Assembly (NCBI GenBank): GCA_905214465.1
Contig: CAJMMD010000024.1
Location: forward strand, 1 to 33,524
DNA from: an uncultured bacterium
GTDB lineage: Bacteria; Actinomycetota; Coriobacteriia; Coriobacteriales; Coriobacteriaceae
DNA length: 33,524 nt
Direction of reading: 5' to 3'
This document shows, one piece after another, positions 16,971 through 22,753 of this stretch (its first letter is position 1; every line of letters starts with the position of its first letter). The position numbers and the translations under genes were made by a program. The notes beneath the pieces are model-generated. The model had not been told where the DNA came from, ran no database searches, and saw only the letters and a list, made by a program, of their open reading frames with translations.

Positions 16971-17540
16971 ATGTCTGAAGAGATCATCGAGGATATGCTT
17001 GAGGAGGTTGCCCCGCAGGTCGCGGGCGATTATCCCGAGATTGCACAGCGCTACAAGGCCGGTGAAGAGCTGACCGACGAGGAGCTCGACACCATTGCCG
17101 ATGTCGCGATTTCCATCCTGCGTTCCATCCTTTCGCACTTCGATGCCGCCAACTCTCCTATCGATGAGTATGAGGGCGACGAGGGTGAGCTGATTCTGGA
17201 TGTAACGGCTCCCGACCTTGCTGTTCTCATTGGCCGTCATGGTCGCACCCTTGATGCCCTTCAGGTTATGTTCTCTTTGCTAGTGAGCCGCAAGCTTGGC
17301 TTTAGGTATCCGGTTGTAGTGGACGTCGAGGGATACAAGAGCCGCCGTCAGGACAAGGTTGCCTCCATGGCTCAGTCTGCAGCCGAGCGTGCCATCCGCA
17401 CTCATAAGAGTGTTTCGCTTCCGCCCATGAATGCCTACGAGCGCCGACTGGTTCATATTGCACTTCGTGGCAATGACGCCGTCGATACTCATTCTGAGGG
17501 TTCTGACCCCGATCGCCATGTGGTGATTGTTGCTCGATAA
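16971..17540 (+). CDS. jag: RNA-binding protein Jag/KhpB (KH and R3H domains)
   Basis: An RNA-binding protein linked in Firmicutes to cell elongation and division control (KhpB/EloR). After an acidic N-terminal part, a KH domain is seen at residues about 72-110 (LILDVTAPDLAVLIGRHGRTLDALQ, including the GRHG loop) and an R3H domain at 130-189 (SAAERAIRTH, PMNAYERRLVHIAL, ending HVVIVAR). The separate Jag-N domain of some members is absent. ATG 16971 follows TTTTGGAG. An in-frame TTG at 16959 overlaps that site and is not used. It is the last gene of the rpmH cluster and a strong terminator follows. Confidence 0.93.
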   Translation: MSEEIIEDMLEEVAPQVAGDYPEIAQRYKAGEELTDEELDTIADVAISILRSILSHFDAANSPIDEYEGDEGELILDVTAPDLAVLIGRHGRTLDALQVMFSLLVSRKLGFRYPVVVDVEGYKSRRQDKVASMAQSAAERAIRTHKSVSLPPMNAYERRLVHIALRGNDAVDTHSEGSDPDRHVVIVAR

Positions 17541-17558
17541 TCTACTCGAGCTTATGCT

Positions 17559-17590
17559 AAGGGGACGTGGTTTCCACGTCCCCTTTTTTT
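17559..17590 (+). terminator. Terminator after jag
   Basis: A perfect stem AAGGGGACGTGG / CCACGTCCCCTT with a 3-base loop, followed by a run of T. It closes the rpmH-jag transcript. Confidence 0.92.
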
Positions 17591-17636
17591 GTCAAAAGTT
17601 CTCGATACACTGATTTTTGTCAGAAAGGAGCTTTCG

Positions 17637-18374
17637 TTGTTAGTACTTACTGATCAGCAAGCTGACGAGATGTTGACTCGTCTAACTTCCTATTGCAAAG
17701 AGTATTCCTTGAGCGTATCTGATGTTGAGATGAGGAATTGTATTCAGCATTTGGATTTGGTTCTGGAAACAAATAAGACAACTAATCTCACCCGTATTCT
17801 TAACGTTGAAGATGCTGCGGTACTTCATATCCTCGACTCACTTGTTTTGCTCCCCTATATCAATAAGGCTCCTGAGGGAGCTTTGCTCGATATGGGGACA
17901 GGTGCGGGCTTCCCTGGTATTCCGTTAACCATAACCACGCATCGTAAAGCTACTTATATTGACTCTGTTGGTAAGAAGGTTGATGCCGTCAATTCTTTTG
18001 TTCATGCTCTTGGGTTGAAACATGCTCATGCGGTCCCTGATCGTCTTGAAGAATATGCTCGAAGCCATAAGAAGCAGTTCTCTGTCGTAACTGCCCGCGC
18101 ACTGGCTCCTCTACCGATTCTTGTTGAGTATGCAGCTCCGTTCCTCAAGGATGGAGGGCTATTTGTTATCACCAAGGGCAATCCTTCGGATGAGGAGCTT
18201 GCTTCTGGCATGTCAGCAGCTAAGATTTGTGGCTTCACTTTGCTTCTGAATGACGCAATCGATTTGCCTGAGGGCTTGGGCCACAGGGAGTTCATTGTTC
18301 TTAAGAAGAGTCATCCAGCATCTGTTTCATTGCCTCGTGCAAATGGCATGGCAAAGAAGAATCCGCTTGCCTAG
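17637..18374 (+). CDS. rsmG: 16S rRNA (guanine527-N7)-methyltransferase RsmG
   Basis: This enzyme methylates G527 of 16S rRNA with S-adenosylmethionine. Its loss gives low-level streptomycin resistance in other bacteria. The Rossmann-type SAM-binding motif LLDMGTGAGFPGIPL is clear, preceded by the family region NLTRI and HILDSLVLLPYI and followed by VTARALAPLPILVEYAAPFL. The frame is open upstream to a TTG at 17589, but that overlaps the jag terminator. AAAGGAG sits six bases before the TTG at 17637, so that start is preferred (245 residues). This gene and parA/parB are clearly more AT-rich than the surrounding genes. The usual partner mnmG is not here. Three parS sites begin directly after its stop codon. 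Confidence 0.92.
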   Translation: MLVLTDQQADEMLTRLTSYCKEYSLSVSDVEMRNCIQHLDLVLETNKTTNLTRILNVEDAAVLHILDSLVLLPYINKAPEGALLDMGTGAGFPGIPLTITTHRKATYIDSVGKKVDAVNSFVHALGLKHAHAVPDRLEEYARSHKKQFSVVTARALAPLPILVEYAAPFLKDGGLFVITKGNPSDEELASGMSAAKICGFTLLLNDAIDLPEGLGHREFIVLKKSHPASVSLPRANGMAKKNPLA

Positions 18375-18375
18375 A

Positions 18376-18391
18376 TGTTTCACGTGAAACA
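18376..18391. promoter_or_regulatory. parS site 1
   Basis: A perfect 16-bp palindrome TGTTTCACGTGAAACA, identical to the consensus ParB-binding site. It is first of three at exact 39-bp steps and starts just after the rsmG stop. Confidence 0.97.
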
Positions 18392-18414
18392 TAATGGATA
18401 CTAACAACTTGCAG

Positions 18415-18430
18415 TGTTTCACGTGAAACA
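18415..18430. promoter_or_regulatory. parS site 2
   Basis: A perfect copy of TGTTTCACGTGAAACA, 39 bp after site 1. Confidence 0.97.
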
Positions 18431-18453
18431 TGGCAGTTGATATCGAATCGGAA

Positions 18454-18469
18454 TGTTTCACGTGAAACA
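18454..18469. promoter_or_regulatory. parS site 3
   Basis: A perfect copy of TGTTTCACGTGAAACA, 39 bp after site 2 and 39 bases before the parA start codon. ParB bound here could also repress the parAB promoter. Confidence 0.97.
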
Positions 18470-18508
18470 TCCTCCGTTTGACAGCTTTAATACACACCAG
18501 GAGGGACC

Positions 18509-19309
18509 GTGGGATTTCGCGACGTTAAGCGTTCTAAGAACGCAAAAGACACGCGTATCATTGCAATCATCAATCAAAAAGGCGGCGTCGGTAAGTCAAC
18601 AACGGCAGTAAACCTTGCAGCAGCACTGGGTGAGGAGGGTCGTAAGACACTGATTGTCGATTTTGATCCGCAGGGAAACAGTACCAGTGGATTTGGAATT
18701 GAAAAAGAAGACCTTGATCACTGCATCTATGATGCATTGTTGAATGATGTGCCGGCAGAATCGCTTGTTCTTGATACAAATTGCAAAAAGGTATTCGTAA
18801 TTCCAGCTACGATTCAGCTTGCAGGTGCTGAAATTGAGCTCGTAAGCGCAATTGCTCGTGAAACCCGCCTCAAAGACTTGCTTGAGCCGATTCAGGACGA
18901 GTTCGATTTTATTTTCATTGACTGTCCTCCTTCGCTCGGCCTGCTTACAATCAATGCCTTGACCGCAGCAGATAGCGTTTTGATTCCAATCCAGTGTGAG
19001 TATTACGCACTCGAGGGCGTTACGAAGCTGCTTGAGTCAATGAAGATGGTCAAATCACGTCTGAACAAGGGCTTAGACACCTATGGCGTGCTTATGACCA
19101 TGTATGACTCACGTACTTCTTTGTCGAATCAGGTTGTTGAGGAAGTTCAATCGTACTTTGGTGATAAGGCGTTTAAGACGCTGATTCCCCGTACTGTTAA
19201 AATCTCTGAAGCTCCGTCTTTTGGAGAACCGGTAATTACCTATGCACCTCAAAATAAGGGTGCAAAAGCGTATATGAACCTTGCAAAAGAGGTGATCAAG
19301 CGTGCCTAG
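18509..19309 (+). CDS. parA: Chromosome partitioning ATPase ParA (Soj)
   Basis: A Walker-type ATPase that binds DNA non-specifically when ATP-bound and drives ParB-parS complexes apart. The deviant Walker A motif KGGVGKSTT is near residues 24-32, followed by VDFDPQGNSTSG. Walker B is FIFIDCPPSLGLLT. The C-terminal part has the usual YDSRTSLSNQVVEEV and TVKISEAPSFGEPV. The 266-residue length is normal for a chromosomal type Ia protein without an N-terminal HTH domain. It starts at GTG 18509 with AGGAGG. It overlaps parB by eight bases. Confidence 0.96.
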   Translation: MGFRDVKRSKNAKDTRIIAIINQKGGVGKSTTAVNLAAALGEEGRKTLIVDFDPQGNSTSGFGIEKEDLDHCIYDALLNDVPAESLVLDTNCKKVFVIPATIQLAGAEIELVSAIARETRLKDLLEPIQDEFDFIFIDCPPSLGLLTINALTAADSVLIPIQCEYYALEGVTKLLESMKMVKSRLNKGLDTYGVLMTMYDSRTSLSNQVVEEVQSYFGDKAFKTLIPRTVKISEAPSFGEPVITYAPQNKGAKAYMNLAKEVIKRA

Positions 19310-20207
19310 TGCAAAGAAACGCGGTGGATTGGGACGCGGACTCAATGCTTTGGTCTCAGAGGCTGAGTATGAGACCGGTGGTTCTGCTGCATCTGCTTCA
19401 AATACAGCATCTGAAACAAAACTACCGGTTGAGGATATCGTTCCCAACCCTAATCAACCGCGAATTCACTTTAATGAAACTGAACTTCGCGAGTTGAGCG
19501 AGTCAATCCAAGAACATGGCGTTTTGCAGCCGCTTTTGGTTCGCAAGCATGGAAACGGCTATGAGATCATCGCTGGTGAGCGTCGTTACCAGGCGTCAAA
19601 GCTTGCTGGTCTTGAGGAGCTGCCTGTCATCATTAAAGATGTTAATGATGAAGAGATGCTGGCTCTTGCTCTTATCGAAAACCTTCAGCGTTCTGATCTG
19701 AATCCCGTCGAAGAGGCTAAGGGCTATCGCCAGCTCATTGATGCCAGCGGTATGACCCAGGAGGCATTGTCGAAGGCAGTAAGCAAATCACGCTCTGCAA
19801 TTACAAATTCGCTGCGCCTTCTCGATCTCCCCGAAGTAGTTCAGCAGATGATTTTTGAGGGTAAACTTACTGCTGGTCACGCACGTGCGATTCTTGCAGT
19901 TCCCTATGAGGATGCTCGAATTCGACTTGCAGAGAAGGTTGTTGCGGAGGGCCTTTCCGTAAGAGCGACAGAAAATCTTGCTCCATTGTTTTCTGCCGGA
20001 GAGACACCTAAGACGCCGCGGCCTGCAACGCCTCAGTCTTTTAAAAAGGCTGCGCGTGTACTTCGTCAGGTATTTAATACCAATGTGCGCGTGAAAAGCT
20101 CGCGTGGAAAGAATAAGATTGAGATTGAGTTTAAAGACGAGGAAGAGCTCTCTCGTATTCTTGGTGAAATGATTCAGTTTGATCAAGGAGGCCAAGATGA
20201 GGAATAA
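19302..20207 (+). CDS. parB: Chromosome partitioning protein ParB (Spo0J)
   Basis: A CTP-dependent DNA clamp that loads at parS and spreads. The N-terminus has the basic ParA-stimulating motif KKRGGLGRGLNAL. The CTP-binding domain shows NPNQPR, LRELSESIQEHGVLQPLLV and GERRYQAS, then ENLQRSDLNPVEEA. The helix-turn-helix is MTQEALSKAVSKSRSAITNSLRLLDLP. A C-terminal dimerisation domain closes with KNKIEIEFKDEEELSRIL. The 301-residue length is typical. It starts at GTG 19302, overlapping parA. Its stop overlaps the next small gene by 11 bases. Confidence 0.96.
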   Translation: MPSAKKRGGLGRGLNALVSEAEYETGGSAASASNTASETKLPVEDIVPNPNQPRIHFNETELRELSESIQEHGVLQPLLVRKHGNGYEIIAGERRYQASKLAGLEELPVIIKDVNDEEMLALALIENLQRSDLNPVEEAKGYRQLIDASGMTQEALSKAVSKSRSAITNSLRLLDLPEVVQQMIFEGKLTAGHARAILAVPYEDARIRLAEKVVAEGLSVRATENLAPLFSAGETPKTPRPATPQSFKKAARVLRQVFNTNVRVKSSRGKNKIEIEFKDEEELSRILGEMIQFDQGGQDEE

Positions 20208-20451
20208 GATTTTAACTGCGATTGCATTGGTGACGACTGTCGCGGCCGGTGCCTTTGCTGGCTATAAGATCGCGACAGACGATGAACTTCGAGGTCGTTT
20301 GCTTCGTGGTGCGCAAGATATTGTCGATTCTTCCAAGAAGAAAATGGATGTTATGACAGAAGATGTTGCCATGCGCACTGCTCAGGTAACAAAAAATCCT
20401 AAGATTAATCAAGGTTGGGTTAGCAACCAATGGGAAAATGTAGGCTATTAG
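20197..20451 (+). CDS. Small membrane-anchored protein, YtxH-like, coupled to parB
   Basis: An 84-residue protein with one N-terminal membrane segment (about residues 5-24, ILTAIALVTTVAAGAFAGYKIA) followed by a charged helical region. The Gly/Ala-rich transmembrane segment that ends GYKIA and the following DDELRGRLLRGAQDIVDSSKKK resemble YtxH-type stress-linked membrane proteins. That assignment is weak. The ATG at 20197 follows a perfect AAGGAGG at five bases and overlaps the end of parB by 11 bases, so it should be translated with parAB. In-frame codons to 20179 lie inside parB and lack such a site. A terminator follows. Confidence 0.8.
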   Translation: MRNKILTAIALVTTVAAGAFAGYKIATDDELRGRLLRGAQDIVDSSKKKMDVMTEDVAMRTAQVTKNPKINQGWVSNQWENVGY

Positions 20452-20478
20452 GTACCTAACAATTACCCTGCATATTTT

Positions 20479-20522
20479 AAGCGGCCCTTGTCTGATTCAT
20501 GAGACAAGGGCCGCTTATTTTG
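20479..20522. terminator. Terminator after the parAB operon
   Basis: A stem AAGCGGCCCTTGTCT with AGACAAGGGCCGCTT and a 7-base loop, followed on the plus strand by ATTTTG. Because the left flank is also AT-rich (TATTTTAA), it may work in both directions. Confidence 0.85.
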
Positions 20523-20576
20523 TCCGTAAACAATGGGGAAGCTAGCAGCGGTCCAAAATTGAGGTCAATAAATGAA

Positions 20577-20611
20577 ACGGCCCCTGTTGCATATCCTGCA
20601 ACAGGGGCCGT
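20577..20611 (-). terminator. Terminator after rlmN
   Basis: A perfect 15-bp stem ACGGCCCCTGTTGCA / TGCAACAGGGGCCGT with a 5-base loop. On the minus strand it is followed by TTTCATTTATT, a weak T-rich tract. It lies about 40 bases past the rlmN stop. Confidence 0.75.
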
Positions 20612-20615
20612 CCGA

Positions 20616-20631
20616 TGTTTCACATGAAACG
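20616..20631. promoter_or_regulatory. Degenerate parS-like site
   Basis: TGTTTCACATGAAACG matches parS at 14 of 16 positions. It lies in the gap between the parAB and rlmN terminators, about 2.2 kb from the main parS cluster. Confidence 0.5.
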
Positions 20632-20649
20632 TTTTGGAGTGCGACTCCC

Positions 20650-21702
20650 CTATGCGTTCTTCTGAACTTTGAAGCGCTGTTTCAGCTGTCCGCAAGCGGC
20701 GTCAATATCGTTACCACGGGAGTTACGAATCGTGGTCTCGATGCCACGGGACTCAAGACGACGCTGAAGATCCTCAACCTTATGAATCGGCGACGGCTTG
20801 AGCGGACTGCCCTCGATGTCGTTAAGTTGAATCAGGTTAACGTGGCACAGCGTTCCCTCGCAGAAGTCGCAGAGTGCCTGCATCTCGGGATTCGTATCGT
20901 TGACGCCTTCGATCATGGCATACTCATAGGTCGGGCGGCGGCCAGTCTTCTCGGTGTAGAGCTGAAGCGCTTCGTGAAGGCGAAGCAGCGTGTATTTCTT
21001 AACACCGGGCATGAGCTTATTGCGCGTCGACTGGATGGCGGAATGCAGAGAAACGGCAAGCGTGAACTGCTCGGGGATATCGGCAAATTTGCGAATACCG
21101 GGAATAACGCCGCTGGTAGAGACGGTGAGGTGACGAGCGCCGATACCGATGCCATCGGGGTCGTTGAGGATACGCAGTGCCTTGAGAACCTCGTCGTAGT
21201 TGGCAAACGGCTCGCCCTGGCCCATGAAGACAACGCTTGTGGCACGCTCGCTAAAGTCGTTGGATACATGAAGCACCTGGTCGACGATCTCTTGAGCGGT
21301 CAGAGAGCGCTTGAGGCCGTTGAGACCGGTAGCGCAAAAGGCACAGCCCATGCCGCAGCCTGCCTGGGTGGAAACGCAGACGGAAAGCTTGTTACGACGT
21401 GGCATGCCAACAGTCTCGACGGAAATGCCATCGTGGTACTCGAGCAGATACTTGCGCGAGCCATCTTTGGAAACCTGCTTGGTGAGTTCAGTCGGCGTAT
21501 CAAAGGCAAAAGCCTCTTTAAGCTGCTCACGGAAAGCCTTGGGGAGGTTGGTCATATCGTCAAACGAACAAACGTTCTTCTCAAAGACCCATTCGATGAG
21601 CTGCTTCGCGCGGAAGGCAGGCTGGCCAAGTTCGGCCACGAGCTCGCGAATATCGTTTTGGCTCAAGTCGCGAATGTCCTGAGATTTAGTCCTGGGATTC
21701 AT
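20650..21702 (-). CDS. rlmN: Dual-specificity RNA methyltransferase RlmN
   Basis: A radical-SAM enzyme that forms 2-methyladenosine at A2503 of 23S rRNA and A37 of some tRNAs. The iron-sulfur cluster cysteines are C116, C120 and C123 (CGMGCAFC). The two catalytic cysteines are present as C109 and C337 (NDIDAACGQL). The helical N-terminal domain and FMGQGEPFANYD motif are typical. The 350-residue length is normal. The start is ATG 21702. It diverges from ddl. Confidence 0.95.
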   Translation of the reverse strand: MNPRTKSQDIRDLSQNDIRELVAELGQPAFRAKQLIEWVFEKNVCSFDDMTNLPKAFREQLKEAFAFDTPTELTKQVSKDGSRKYLLEYHDGISVETVGMPRRNKLSVCVSTQAGCGMGCAFCATGLNGLKRSLTAQEIVDQVLHVSNDFSERATSVVFMGQGEPFANYDEVLKALRILNDPDGIGIGARHLTVSTSGVIPGIRKFADIPEQFTLAVSLHSAIQSTRNKLMPGVKKYTLLRLHEALQLYTEKTGRRPTYEYAMIEGVNDTNPEMQALCDFCEGTLCHVNLIQLNDIEGSPLKPSPIHKVEDLQRRLESRGIETTIRNSRGNDIDAACGQLKQRFKVQKNA

Positions 21703-21717
21703 GGAAGCCTTTCGATT

Positions 21718-21747
21718 TTGGGGAAACGTAGAGGGTATCGCTACAAT
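21718..21747 (+). promoter_or_regulatory. Possible promoter for ddl
   Basis: TTGGGG (21718-21723) and TACAAT (21742-21747) lie 18 bases apart, about 40 bases before the ddl ATG. The -10 box is good and the -35 box is poor. Confidence 0.4.
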
Positions 21748-21787
21748 ATGGTATCAGCTGCAGAAATTATAGAGGAGGAGTCTGCCC

Positions 21788-22753
21788 ATGCCGGGTAAAA
21801 GCCTAGAGAACATGCACGTAGCGGTCTTGGCGGGCGGTCATTCCGCCGAGCGCGAGATCTCGCTCGATTCGGGAAAGAACGTTGTGGTGGCGCTGAAGGA
21901 AGCCGGCTACACCTCGGTGGAGCTGCTTGACACGGCCGCTGATGACTTTATGGTAACCATGGCGACCGGCGGATTCGATGTGGCATTTATCGCCATGCAC
22001 GGCGCCGGCGGTGAGGATGGCGCCATGCAGGGTGCCATGGAGACCCTGGGTATCCCCTACACGGCCTCGGGCGTACTTGCCAGCGCCTGCGGTGCCGACA
22101 AGGAGGTCTCTAAGCTCCTATACGCCAAAGCGGGCATTCCCATTGCCCCCGGCCTTGCGCTCGAGGTGGGCGACGAAGTCGATATCGATCATATCGTCGA
22201 GGTTTGTGGCGAGCGCTGCTTTGTGAAGCCGGCCGTCAACGGTTCCAGCTATGGCATTTCCCTGGTCCATGAGCCCTCCGAGCTGCCCGCGGCAATCGCC
22301 AAGGCGTTTGAGTACGGCGACAAAGTGCTGGTCGAGAAGTGCATCGAGGGTACCGAGATCACCGTCGGCGTATACGGCGAAGATGACGTGCGCGCCCTGC
22401 CGATTGTCGAGATTCGTAAGCCCGAGGACTGCGAGTTCTACGATCTGGACGTGAAGTATGTCGACCCTACGGATATCCATCGCATTCCGGCGCAGATTTC
22501 ACCCGAGAATTACGCTCGCGCTCAGGAACTTGCCTGTGCCGCTCACAAGGCCCTCGGTTGCCTGGGTATCTCGCGCAGCGACTTTATTGTGAGCGAAGAC
22601 GGTCCCATTATCCTCGAGACCAATACCATTCCCGGCATGACCGATACGTCGCTGTATCCGGATGAGATCCGCCACACCGACGACATGACGTTCCCGCAGG
22701 TCTGTGACAGCCTGATCCGTATGGGCCTTCGTCGAGCGGGCATTGCATGCTAA
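21788..22753 (+). CDS. ddl: D-alanine--D-alanine ligase
   Basis: An ATP-grasp enzyme that joins two D-alanines for the peptidoglycan stem. The catalytic triad of the D-Ala-D-Ala type is seen as Glu21 (HSAEREISL), Ser154 (NGSSYGIS) and Tyr218 (FYDLDVKY). The tyrosine argues against a D-lactate ligase. The metal-binding end is ILETNTIPGMT. The 321-residue length is normal. AGGAGGAG lies seven bases before the ATG. Its last codons overlap the next gene by seven bases, so the two are cotranscribed. Confidence 0.94.
   Translation: MPGKSLENMHVAVLAGGHSAEREISLDSGKNVVVALKEAGYTSVELLDTAADDFMVTMATGGFDVAFIAMHGAGGEDGAMQGAMETLGIPYTASGVLASACGADKEVSKLLYAKAGIPIAPGLALEVGDEVDIDHIVEVCGERCFVKPAVNGSSYGISLVHEPSELPAAIAKAFEYGDKVLVEKCIEGTEITVGVYGEDDVRALPIVEIRKPEDCEFYDLDVKYVDPTDIHRIPAQISPENYARAQELACAAHKALGCLGISRSDFIVSEDGPIILETNTIPGMTDTSLYPDEIRHTDDMTFPQVCDSLIRMGLRRAGIAC

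Noticed and set aside
18478..18508. TTGACA upstream of parA as a promoter
   Set aside because: No -10 box fits at 16-19 bases before the ribosome-binding site, and the element is only 25 bases from the start codon.
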